Origin: Methanobacteriota archaeon
GTDB lineage: Archaea; Halobacteriota; Methanocellia; Methanocellales; Methanocellaceae
Reading direction: 5' to 3'
NCBI GenBank assembly: GCA_023436075.1
Contig: JAEZKS010000169.1
Location: 1 to 9,876 of the forward strand
DNA length: 9,876 nucleotides
The notes under the pieces were generated by a model, which searched no databases, had not been told where the DNA came from, and saw nothing but the letters and a program-made list of their open reading frames with translations. Below, in pieces: positions 1-6,414 of this stretch (positions are counted from its first letter, which is position 1; every line of letters starts with the position of its first letter). The translations under genes and the position numbers were made by a program.

Positions 1-78
1 CTCCAACCCACGAATACGCTTAGACAACTCCCCAGATGAGAGGTGCTGAACGACTTTTATCTCAGGACGACGAGACAT
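1..78 (-). CDS. Probable IS630-like transposase, N-terminal fragment cut by window edge
   Basis: An open frame starts with ATG at 78 and runs off the left edge after 26 codons. It begins MSRRPEIKVVQHLSSGEL and continues with a basic stretch ending KRIRGLE. From memory this resembles the opening of IS630-type transposases common in methanogens (a short basic leader, then a helix-turn-helix region); only the leader is visible, so the call rests on resemblance. A TTTAAA stretch about 20-25 bases upstream could be its TATA element. It lies on the same strand as the nuclease operon, 51 bases past the stop of the second gene, where a third operon gene would be expected. The left IS terminus must then lie between 79 and 129. 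The alternative is the start of an unrelated helix-turn-helix protein. Confidence 0.5.
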   Translation of the reverse strand, partial: MSRRPEIKVVQHLSSGELSKRIRGLE

Positions 79-129
79 ACGAGAACATACGCAATAAAAG
101 TTTAAATAGTTATGCAACTAACTATAATG
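79..129. other. Possible IS terminus with short inverted repeat
   Basis: This 51-base gap separates the operon's last stop from the transposase-like start. It is very AT-rich and holds TAGTT-atgc-AACTA (109-122), a 5-bp inverted repeat, followed by TTTAAA on the minus strand. If the neighbour is an IS, its terminal inverted repeat and TA target site must lie here. The other end is outside the window, so no boundary can be set. Confidence 0.3.
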
Positions 130-705
130 TTACTCAATGTAATCCCCCAACTCCTTATTAGCAACTTCATCTTTAAAAGTATTATATATTAATTCTTTAA
201 GTTGGTTACCTTTCATATCATTTAAAATTTTTTCTACACTGGTGATATGTGAAGTTAATTTATTAAATTCAACCTTTTCAGAAATCATCTTCGATAATTC
301 AATACCTTTAGGGGTTAAATAAAAGTTGTACTGAGAGTTATTTCTAGCTTTTTCAATAACGAGTAAACCACGAGATTCCAAATAGGGTAAAACCTGATAA
401 TACCTGTGATCCCACGGGCCATAATTAAATCTAATCATTTTAGATTCAATAGTCATTATTTCTGGTGTGACAGATTTACCTAAAATTTTAGCCACTCGTT
501 CAAAGTATATGGGATATCTTACGAAAAAATCCAATTTTACTAATTTGGTGAATCCTTCAATTTTTCTGAAATTTGTTGATCGATCCTTTTTCCCACAGAT
601 ATATAATAATAATAATAAAAGCCTTGTTGCGTGAAACTCAATTATATCATCTGAACTGATTGGCGTCCCCGCTGGTTCATCACTAAACTGATTTATTGAC
701 TTCAT
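130..705 (-). CDS. Winged-helix protein, putative ABC-3C middle component
   Basis: A 191-residue protein starting at the ATG at 705. A longer frame from 735 exists, but 705 gives a 4-base ATGA overlap with the upstream nuclease stop and a GAGG ribosome binding site 8 bases upstream (714-717). Residues 28-65 form a leucine-rich helix followed by KIEGFTKLVKLDFFVRYP. Residues 89-117 hold the conserved-looking block KMIRFNYGPWDHRYY and then a predicted second winged helix ending SRGLLVI, followed by the strand-like YNFYLTPKG. The C-terminal third is helical and charged. Small winged-helix proteins next to a DUF4297 nuclease are known as middle components that bridge effector and ATPase in ABC three-component systems. 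Family membership is my recollection of the pattern, not a search result. Strongly AT-rich, like its partner. Confidence 0.6.
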   Translation of the reverse strand: MKSINQFSDEPAGTPISSDDIIEFHATRLLLLLLYICGKKDRSTNFRKIEGFTKLVKLDFFVRYPIYFERVAKILGKSVTPEIMTIESKMIRFNYGPWDHRYYQVLPYLESRGLLVIEKARNNSQYNFYLTPKGIELSKMISEKVEFNKLTSHITSVEKILNDMKGNQLKELIYNTFKDEVANKELGDYIE

Positions 706-1865
706 GGTGAAGGCCTCATAAATCTGTGGACGCAACGATTAGTCCTGTAATACATACACCCTACAAGATAACTTTCTGGGACATCTGCTAAAGGAGAGTT
801 TGAGATAAGTTTAGAATTTTCCTTTAGATTATGTAATTCTTGAATACATCGATCATGAAACTGTACTCCATTTTCATTAATACGACCAGAATCAAGACCA
901 GACAGTTCTCGGTTTAATACAGATGTAACTTCAGTCTCAACACTATTGTATTTCTGTGCGTTGTTATAACTCCCTAAATATTTTTGACGATCAAAAGCAT
1001 ATTGTAATCTTAGCTGTTTTGCATTTTGAATGATATCAGATCTAAGGTTAGCTTCAGATAATTTTCTTTCCAATTTTTTCGTTTTTTGTTCTACGGTTGT
1101 GATATTTGAAACAGCCCCTATTAACCAAGATTTCATATCATTTTTTGTAATTTTATATATTGACGGATATAAAGATCTATCTTTAGACGAAGCATCTTTC
1201 ACTTTTGCTAATAACTTTTTGTAGACCTCTTCGCCGTGATCAGGGGCAATTGGATTAATATCACGGCTAACTATTTTTGTTAATCTATATGTGTTTATTG
1301 AAGTTAGATCGTCTTCGGAATCAGATCTTTTATCCCAATAGCATCTTTTCGCCCAATCGTGTATTGTTGTGCAATTTAAAGAAGAAAAGTTACCCAACCT
1401 ACTAATTATTTCGTTGGAAATATTGGTGATTTCATCAATCCGATTCCTTCTTTCGTCACTGTCAAGCCTCAGCTTAAGAACATCTAGTTCCCGATTTACA
1501 TCTACGCCTGTTACGATACGAAAAATCGATGGTTCAAGACAACAAGCATTCTGAAGGGACTTTTCAAATAATGATCCCGATCCATTCGACCGCTCAGTTA
1601 ATGAGCTTATAGACCAGCGAGACAGCCTATCCTCTGATTTTACTTGGACGAACTCTATTAGAATACTATCTCCATTTTTCCAAAATAAAGTAATATCATC
1701 CAAATATTCAAACCAAATCTCAATAAGGTGTTCATCTTCCAGCATCTCTAAACAAAAGCAAGCACCGATATGGTCTTGGTAATTGAAACCAGTCCTTGCA
1801 ATACGCCCCCCATCATCTCCCTCAATTGCATATATCGATTGTAGATAATTAGTGGCGCTGACCAT
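702..1865 (-). CDS. DUF4297/Cap4-type dsDNA nuclease, putative ABC-3C effector
   Basis: A 387-residue protein. The ATG at 1865 is preferred over an in-frame GTG at 1880, which has no ribosome binding site. Residues 20-35 read GRIARTGFNYQDHIGA, the hallmark opening of DUF4297/Cap4 nuclease domains. D56/D57 in EYLDDITL, then E71 and Q-x-K (Q74, K76) in EFVQVK, form a PD-(D/E)XK-like metal site, so the predicted activity is DNA cleavage. The nuclease domain probably covers residues 15-220. The remainder is helical, with a charged stretch around TKKLERKLSEANLR, an AKQLRLQYAFDRQKY segment and a compact end YLVGCMYYRTNRC. It is too short and unlike a SAVED domain for a CBASS Cap4, and no CD-NTase is present. 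A C-terminal ABC-3C adaptor region fits better. It is translationally coupled to the next gene through ATGA. Very AT-rich against the flanking chromosome, suggesting acquisition by transfer. Confidence 0.75.
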   Translation of the reverse strand: MVSATNYLQSIYAIEGDDGGRIARTGFNYQDHIGACFCLEMLEDEHLIEIWFEYLDDITLFWKNGDSILIEFVQVKSEDRLSRWSISSLTERSNGSGSLFEKSLQNACCLEPSIFRIVTGVDVNRELDVLKLRLDSDERRNRIDEITNISNEIISRLGNFSSLNCTTIHDWAKRCYWDKRSDSEDDLTSINTYRLTKIVSRDINPIAPDHGEEVYKKLLAKVKDASSKDRSLYPSIYKITKNDMKSWLIGAVSNITTVEQKTKKLERKLSEANLRSDIIQNAKQLRLQYAFDRQKYLGSYNNAQKYNSVETEVTSVLNRELSGLDSGRINENGVQFHDRCIQELHNLKENSKLISNSPLADVPESYLVGCMYYRTNRCVHRFMRPSP

Positions 1866-1914
1866 GATCCCACGATTCACTTAGGAATAGTCACCAACAG
1901 ATATTTCTTTTTCG

Positions 1915-1935
1915 GTATAATCAGTATGATTATAC
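1915..1935. promoter_or_regulatory. Perfect 9-bp-arm palindrome, candidate operator
   Basis: GTATAATCA (1915-1923), spacer GTA, TGATTATAC (1927-1935): arms are perfect reverse complements. It lies 50-70 bases upstream of the nuclease start and about 25-45 bases downstream of the TATA candidate at 1957-1964. That is where a dimeric repressor would block initiation, so autoregulation of the operon (perhaps by its winged-helix protein) is possible but unproven. The minus-strand sequence also contains TTATAC, so an alternative TATA role is conceivable. Confidence 0.5.
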
Positions 1936-1950
1936 ATGTGATTTTCACAT
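1936..1950. promoter_or_regulatory. Second palindrome abutting the first, candidate operator
   Basis: ATGTGA-TTT-TCACAT, 6-bp perfect arms with a 3-bp spacer, starts at the base after the larger palindrome. The two centres are 18 bp apart. Both have a 3-bp spacer but different half-site sequences, so they may bind different proteins. Confidence 0.4.
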
Positions 1951-1956
1951 TAAGTC

Positions 1957-1964
1957 AATATAAA
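1957..1964 (-). promoter_or_regulatory. TATA box for nuclease operon
   Basis: The minus strand reads TTTATATT, a good archaeal TATA element. Initiation about 25 bases downstream would fall near 1932-1935, at the edge of the large palindrome, giving a leader of about 70 bases. Confidence 0.4.
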
Positions 1965-2056
1965 GAATAAATCGGCTCAAAGCCTTGATTGTTTTGAACT
2001 GATTTGGCATCATGCTCTGTGTCAGAATTAATTGGTCAAAGAACGTTTTTCGAATC

Positions 2057-2163
2057 AGTCTTCCTTAGTACTCCCTTCCCCCATAATTCTCTGTTTTATC
2101 GTTTTCTCCTTTACCCCCATACCTCCTTGTACTCGTCTCCCTAACCGCCCATGCTTCTGAGAC
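2057..2163. other. Pyrimidine-rich intergenic tract
   Basis: The stretch before the P-type ATPase is almost purely C/T for long runs (for example CTCCTTTACCCCC) with few purines. It has no convincing ORF, TATA box or hairpin. It resembles in composition the pyrimidine arm of the inverted repeat on the other side of the ATPase gene, with AGTACTCC present in both. It may be a decayed copy or just a similar low-complexity tract. Confidence 0.35.
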
Positions 2164-2170
2164 TTTAAAG

Positions 2171-4798
2171 ATGAAACTGCTCCTTGAAAGTACGACAAAC
2201 CCTTATCTGCAACCCGGTGAACTAAGCACATATATGCCCGCTGCTGGCCTGCCTCCAGTCGATCGACCTTTCTGGTCCGTTCCACTGTCCGACCTCTCCA
2301 GGAGCCTGGATACCGACGACGACGGCCTTTCTTCCGACGAAGCTAATGCAAGGTTCAGGCAGTTCGGCCCGAACCAACTCCGTCCCCGAGAGCAGGCAAA
2401 CGCAGCCACACTCTTCATCAGGCAGTTCACTAGCCCCATCATCCTCATCCTCCTCTTCGCCGCCGTCCTCTCATTCTTCCTGAGCGACCCCACAGACTCG
2501 CTCATCATCATGGCCATCGTACTTTTCAGCGGCCTGCTCGGCTTCTGGCAGGAATACGAAGCATCGGGTGCCGTAGAAAAACTGATGGCGCTGGTGCAAC
2601 TGAAAGCGAACGTCATCCGAGACGGCAAAGAGATCGAAGTGCCCTTCGAGGAAGTCGTACCCGGTGACATCGTCGTCCTCAACGCTGGCGACGGCGTACC
2701 CGGCGATGGCCGTGTCATCAAGTCCAGAAACCTATTCGTCGATGAAGCCGCTCTGACCGGTGAGTCATACCCGGTAGAAAAATCACCAGCCGATCTCCCG
2801 CCAGATACGCCGCTGGCAAAGCGCACGAATTCGCTGTTCATGGGCACCCACGTAATGAGTGGCTCGGCAAACATGCTGGTGATCCGCATTGGCAAGGCAA
2901 CGGAGTTCGGCAAGGTCTCGGAGCATCTGAAGCTGCAGCAGCCGGAAACCGAATTCGAGCACGGAGTACGCCGGTTCGGTTATCTCCTGATGGAAGTCAC
3001 CATGCTGCTGATCTTCGCTATCTTCGCGATCAACGTCTACCTGCACCGCCCCGTGCTTGAGTCGTTCATCTTCGCGCTGGCGCTGGCCGTGGGGCTCACG
3101 CCGCAGCTCTTGCCGGCCATCATCAGCGTCAATCTCGCGCGGGGTGCCAAACGCATGGCGGAGAAGAAGGTCATCGTCAAGCAGCTGTCGTCCATCGAGA
3201 ACTTCGGCAGCATGAACGTACTGTGCTCGGACAAGACCGGCACGGTCACGGAAGGCGTCGTCCGGGTGCGATCAGGCGTAGACATCGATGGTGCATCGAG
3301 CAGGAAGACGCTGGAGTACGCTCACCTGAACGCCTACTTCGAGAAAGGCTACACCAGCCCTATCGACGAAGCTTTGAAAGCCGTATGCGATATCGACGAG
3401 GCCTTGAAGGCCGCCTGCGACATGGATAAGTCGAAGTATCGCGCCATCGACGAGGTTCCCTACGATTTTGCCAGGAAGCGCCTGAGCATACTCATTTTCG
3501 ACGGGTCGAAGAACATCCATCTTATGAAAGGCGCGCTGGATAAGGTCCTGGAGACCTGTACCCATGCGGAGATGCCCGACGGGAACGTTGTGCCAGTAGA
3601 GGATGCGATGGATCGTATCCAGAGCCGCTACAGAGAACTGAGCGGCAAAGGCTTCCGGACGCTGGGCGTGGCCTACAAAAATCTTGGCAAAAAGGAAGCG
3701 ATCGATAAGAATGATGAGACAGAGATGACCTTCCTGGGCATCGTCGTGCTGGACGACCCGCTGAAACATGGCATCGTCGAAGCCATCACTGACCTGAAGA
3801 AGCATGGCGTCTCCCTGAAGATATTCACCGGCGACAACAGGCTGGTGGCCGCGAACATCGCCAGCGAGCTGGGGCTGCGGCCGGGCATTATCACGGGCCC
3901 GGAGATGTATCACATGGGTGACAACGCGCTCTGGGCCCGGGTGAATGACGTGGACGTGTTCGCCGAGGTCGAGCCTAACCAGAAGGAAAGGATCATCCAC
4001 GTATTGAAGCGATCAGGCAATGTAGTCGGCTACATGGGTGACGGCATCAACGATGCTCCCGCATTACACACAGCCGACGTTGGCATCTCGGTCGACAGCG
4101 CTGTGGACGTGGCCAAGGCTGCGGCGGCCATCGTGCTCATGGAGAAGGACCTGAACGTCCTGATCGACGGCGTCAAGGAGGGCCGGGTCACATTCGCCAA
4201 CACGCTGAAGTACGTGTTCATGGCGACGAGCGCCAACTTCGGCAACATGTTCAGCATGGCGGGCGCGTCGCTGGTGCTCTCGTTCCTGCCGCTGCTGCCC
4301 AAGCAGATATTGCTGACCAATCTGCTCACTGACCTACCCGAGATGACCATAGCCACAGATTCCGTCGACCGGGAGCTGGTGGAAAAGCCCCGGCGCTGGA
4401 ACATCGACTTCATCAGCAAGTTCATGTTCACCTTCGGACTGGTCAGCTCTGTTTTTGACTTTCTCACCTTCGGCGTGCTCCTGCTGGCGCTGGGTGCCAC
4501 GGAGATGCAATTCCGGACTGGATGGTTCATGGAATCGGTCATCTCGGCGAGCTTCATCGTGCTGGTCATCCGCACACGCAGGTCGTTCTACCTGAGCCGG
4601 CCGGGGAAGTACCTGGTAATAGCCACGCTCTTAGTGGGAGTCGTCGTGATCTTGCTGCCATATTCGCCGATCGCAGGCCTGCTGGGCTTCACGCCGCTCC
4701 CGCCCGTCTTCCTGGCTGCGCTGGCGCTCATCGTGGGGGCTTATGTTGCGCTGGCGGAGTTGGCAAAGACGCTTTTTTACAGGATTGTCAGATACTGA
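2171..4798 (+). CDS. mgtA: P-type ATPase, magnesium-translocating (MgtA-like)
   Basis: An 875-residue integral membrane pump that couples ATP hydrolysis to cation movement. The A-domain TGES motif is at 196-199, the phosphorylation motif DKTGT begins at D354, KGAL lies in the nucleotide domain, TGDN begins at T553, and the hinge GDGINDAP covers 623-630. Membrane helices lie near residues 82-130 (two), 268-325 (two, the second holding LTPQLLPA) and roughly 680-870 (six). The block LLTDLPEMTIATDSVD around D721 is typical of the Mg2+ (P3B) group, where QMTIATDNVD is usual, so the substrate is probably Mg2+ import; other divalent cations are not excluded. Length is close to MgtA of E. coli (about 900). 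The start is uncertain: ATG 2234 (residue 22) has GGTGA 13 bases upstream, while 2171 has no clear site. Odd: residues 398-417 are a tandem duplication. Convergent with the sulfite reductase. Confidence 0.88.
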   Translation: MKLLLESTTNPYLQPGELSTYMPAAGLPPVDRPFWSVPLSDLSRSLDTDDDGLSSDEANARFRQFGPNQLRPREQANAATLFIRQFTSPIILILLFAAVLSFFLSDPTDSLIIMAIVLFSGLLGFWQEYEASGAVEKLMALVQLKANVIRDGKEIEVPFEEVVPGDIVVLNAGDGVPGDGRVIKSRNLFVDEAALTGESYPVEKSPADLPPDTPLAKRTNSLFMGTHVMSGSANMLVIRIGKATEFGKVSEHLKLQQPETEFEHGVRRFGYLLMEVTMLLIFAIFAINVYLHRPVLESFIFALALAVGLTPQLLPAIISVNLARGAKRMAEKKVIVKQLSSIENFGSMNVLCSDKTGTVTEGVVRVRSGVDIDGASSRKTLEYAHLNAYFEKGYTSPIDEALKAVCDIDEALKAACDMDKSKYRAIDEVPYDFARKRLSILIFDGSKNIHLMKGALDKVLETCTHAEMPDGNVVPVEDAMDRIQSRYRELSGKGFRTLGVAYKNLGKKEAIDKNDETEMTFLGIVVLDDPLKHGIVEAITDLKKHGVSLKIFTGDNRLVAANIASELGLRPGIITGPEMYHMGDNALWARVNDVDVFAEVEPNQKERIIHVLKRSGNVVGYMGDGINDAPALHTADVGISVDSAVDVAKAAAAIVLMEKDLNVLIDGVKEGRVTFANTLKYVFMATSANFGNMFSMAGASLVLSFLPLLPKQILLTNLLTDLPEMTIATDSVDRELVEKPRRWNIDFISKFMFTFGLVSSVFDFLTFGVLLLALGATEMQFRTGWFMESVISASFIVLVIRTRRSFYLSRPGKYLVIATLLVGVVVILLPYSPIAGLLGFTPLPPVFLAALALIVGAYVALAELAKTLFYRIVRY
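3362..3421 (+). repeat. In-frame 30-bp tandem duplication within the ATPase nucleotide domain
   Basis: Two adjacent 30-base units (3362-3391, 3392-3421) encode IDEALKAVCD and IDEALKAACD. The second copy has diverged at several positions, mostly third codon bases, so it is not very recent and appears to be under protein-level selection. It follows the TSPIDEAL motif common to P-type ATPases, so the first copy is the ancestral one. Confidence 0.85.
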
Positions 4799-4854
4799 AT
4801 TGAAAACAGTTCATTGAATTGTTGTTTTGCCAGTGTGTCGCGGTACCAGATCGA

Positions 4855-5243
4855 AGTTTTAAGCCGCAGCGGGCGCAGCGGATGCGCAGCGAACGCAGCT
4901 TCCATTAATATTAGTGAAAGCGTTTAAAACGTCTCCTTGGCTCCTCAGCTCTATAGCTCCTTTATTAAAACAGTACTCCTCTACTCCGTTTCCTCCTCTG
5001 CTCTACCTGAGCTCCGTGTAACTCCTTAGCTCAGCGACGGGAGAAGAGGAGGCTAACGGAGCAGAGGTAGAGCACAGGAGGAAAAGGAGAAATGGAGAAC
5101 GATTTTTTAGGAAGGAGTTCAGGAGCTGGGGAGCCAGGGAGGACGAACATGTTATCATGCGGTCGTGATTAAAGTAATATTAAACTTTGAAAGTTGCCGC
5201 GTTCGCTGCGTAGCGAAGCCTGCGCTCGCTGCGGCCTGAAACT
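4855..5243. repeat. ~390-bp imperfect long inverted repeat between convergent genes
   Basis: The whole space between the ATPase and the sulfite reductase is a nested inverted repeat. Outer arms: 4855-4906 against about 5192-5243, sharing GCCGCAGCG, GCGCAG, CGCAGCGAACGC and then TTAATATTA. Middle arms: about 4932-4983 against 5090-5144, sharing GGAGCCA and repeated GGAG. Inner arms: 4984-5017 against 5056-5089, about 29-30 of 34 bases paired, with a 38-base loop (5018-5055). The inner left side is nearly all pyrimidine and the right side nearly all purine. There is no ORF of note inside. Candidates are a MITE-like mobile palindrome, a structured RNA, or a bidirectional transcription barrier. 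No target duplication is obvious at the edges. The rest of the gap (4799-4854) shows only an AT-rich trailer. Confidence 0.8.
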
Positions 5244-5263
5244 CTCCGCTATATTCTAAGTCG

Positions 5264-5959
5264 TCAGGCTAACGCCTCTCCCGATGCCGCGCTCTCACCG
5301 AGGATGTCCTGCCTGAACTTCTCCCAGCCGATGCGGTCGATAAATTTACCAAGACGCTCTCCGGCCTTGCCGTTGGACCTGTAGTACTGGATGATCTTCT
5401 CCGCCAGCGCCTTTGACCGATCGATGTCCAGGTCCCCGATCAGCTCCCGGCCCACCTGTGGCGTCCGGCCTGCATCGCCGCCGACGATACACTTGAATCC
5501 TTTAGGCGTGCCGAGGAAACCTAAGTCCTTCAGCCAGGACTCTCCACAACTGTTCGGGCATCCGGAGACTCCGATCTTAAACTTAGACGGTGTGGTCATG
5601 CCGTGATACGCCGCATCGAGCGCGAGACCGAGTCCGACGCTGTCCTGCATGCCTCGTTTGCAGAAGGTGGTGCCAGGACACACTTTGATGCTCCGCACGC
5701 ACATGCCTACGGCCGCGCCAGGCTTGATGCCGAGGTCGGCCCAGGCCTTGTCTATGTCTTCTTCCTTCAGCCCGACGATCGCAATGCGCTGGGCCCCGGT
5801 GATCTTCAACGCCGCTGCATGGTATTTTTCCGCCACGTCGGCCAGCTTTCGCAGCGTATTCGGGTCACAGATGCCGCCGGCAATGTGAGGCGCGATCGCG
5901 TAGGTCGTCTTATCCCGCTGCAGGATCGCCCCTTTCTCCAGAAGGTCTTTGGTTGCCAT
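5264..5959 (-). CDS. Small stand-alone siroheme sulfite/nitrite reductase-like protein
   Basis: A 231-residue cytoplasmic protein of the nitrite/sulfite reductase ferredoxin-like plus siroheme-4Fe4S fold. Start at 5959: GGAG (5967-5970) lies 7 bases upstream, while the in-frame ATG at 5980 has no site. The ferredoxin-like half includes DKTTYAIAPHIAGGI and LKITGAQRIAIVGL (residues 17-64). The cofactor ligands follow as CPGTTFC (C94, C100) and CPNSC (C134, C138), the C-x5-C and C-x3-C pair that binds 4Fe4S bridged to siroheme. Size matches the low-molecular-weight assimilatory-type sulfite reductases known from Methanosarcina and Desulfovibrio, which lack the second repeat of larger enzymes. 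Likely role: six-electron reduction of sulfite, for assimilation or detoxification; nitrite is also possible. The electron donor is not encoded alongside. Extra cysteines C31, C87 and C157 have no assigned role. Confidence 0.8.
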   Translation of the reverse strand: MATKDLLEKGAILQRDKTTYAIAPHIAGGICDPNTLRKLADVAEKYHAAALKITGAQRIAIVGLKEEDIDKAWADLGIKPGAAVGMCVRSIKVCPGTTFCKRGMQDSVGLGLALDAAYHGMTTPSKFKIGVSGCPNSCGESWLKDLGFLGTPKGFKCIVGGDAGRTPQVGRELIGDLDIDRSKALAEKIIQYYRSNGKAGERLGKFIDRIGWEKFRQDILGESAASGEALA

Positions 5960-6013
5960 GTCACCACTCCGCCTCGCCATTTATCGGCGAGCAATAGCAA
6001 ATGTAGCCGACAT

Positions 6014-6021
6014 TTATATAA
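6014..6021 (-). promoter_or_regulatory. TATA box for sulfite reductase gene
   Basis: TTATATAA in a very AT-rich block, 55 bases upstream of the start codon. Initiation near 5990 would leave a leader of about 30 bases that includes the GGAG site. Confidence 0.6.
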
Positions 6022-6101
6022 TATTTATTGAATTAAAAAATTGCCGCCATGGGAGGGGCAGGGCTTCCATCGTGGGCACCATCATGCGCTTCCACGCCGG
6101 A

Positions 6102-6107
6102 AAAAAG
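6102..6107 (-). terminator. Oligo-T tract downstream of the 48-aa gene
   Basis: The minus strand reads TCTTTTTTCC 32 bases past the stop of the small gene, and a second T6 run lies at 6034-6039. Archaeal RNA polymerase commonly stops at such tracts without a hairpin. Confidence 0.35.
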
Positions 6108-6138
6108 ACGAACAGCCCGTACTCGTGCCAGGCGTGCC

Positions 6139-6285
6139 TTAAACACCGTGGATAGTTTTCTCGTTAATGATCTGCCCGTCTTTTAGCTCGTAGATGTAAG
6201 TCCTGTTCGTATTTACACAATGGTTCACCGAGACAGTCGCATCCTTTTCCTCAGCAGAGATTTTTTGTGTATTTTTAGTTTCCAT
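6139..6285 (-). CDS. Small orphan protein, 48 aa
   Basis: The protein begins METKNTQKISAEEKDATVSV and ends DGQIINEKTIHGV. The start at 6285 is fixed by GGTGA (6291-6295) 5 bases upstream, a near-ideal archaeal site; a longer frame from 6321 lacks one. The first third is charged and polar. The middle, NHCVNTNRTYIYELKDGQI, looks like a beta hairpin with one cysteine. No signal peptide or membrane segment. I do not recognise a family. The short beta-rich tail with a YIYELKDG turn recalls small sensor or toxin-antitoxin-sized proteins only in shape. It has its own promoter candidate and downstream T tracts, so it is probably monocistronic. Confidence 0.6.
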   Translation of the reverse strand: METKNTQKISAEEKDATVSVNHCVNTNRTYIYELKDGQIINEKTIHGV

Positions 6286-6332
6286 GATACTCACCGTTTG
6301 TTTTGTGAAACGTAAAACCATCTATACAAAGT

Positions 6333-6358
6333 GAATTATTTAATTCTGGCGATATAAT
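6333..6358 (-). promoter_or_regulatory. TATA box and adjacent palindrome upstream of the small orphan gene
   Basis: The minus strand has ATTATATC (6351-6358), a TATA candidate, followed by the palindrome GAATTA-AA-TAATTC (6333-6346). Initiation would be near 6330, so the palindrome sits between TATA and start site, an operator-like position. Being all A/T at its core, it could be chance. The rest of 6359-6412 shows nothing specific. Confidence 0.35.
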
Positions 6359-6414
6359 AATGGCGGAAACTGGCTGAAAAATCGAATTAAATGCGGCGTA
6401 TGATGCCACAACGT

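Noticed and set aside
130..1865. CBASS system with Cap4 effector
   Set aside because: The nuclease domain fits, but the C-terminal part is too short and unlike a SAVED domain, and no CD-NTase gene is adjacent.
2057..2170. Mg2+ riboswitch or leader peptide ahead of the ATPase gene
   Set aside because: The tract is nearly all pyrimidine and forms no visible helices; no leader ORF with proline or acidic runs was seen.
3272..4000. 242-codon minus-strand frame inside the ATPase gene
   Set aside because: A composition-driven shadow of a GC-rich gene whose plus-strand motifs are unambiguous. The same applies to minus frames at 2203-2913 and 4030-4575.
4855..5243. CRISPR array or tandem repeat interpretation of the GCAGCG-rich blocks
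   Set aside because: The blocks are inverted rather than direct repeats, with no regular spacer spacing. The short GCAGCG units are local low complexity within each arm.
5603..6031. 142-codon plus-strand frame
   Set aside because: Antisense to the sulfite reductase, which carries intact cofactor motifs on the other strand.
6018..6170. Roughly 45-codon minus-strand frame containing FVFFPAWKRMMVPTMEALPLPW
   Set aside because: It reads like protein for a short stretch, but it lacks a usable upstream start and ribosome binding site, overlaps the small orphan gene, and ends in the AT-rich promoter of the sulfite reductase.
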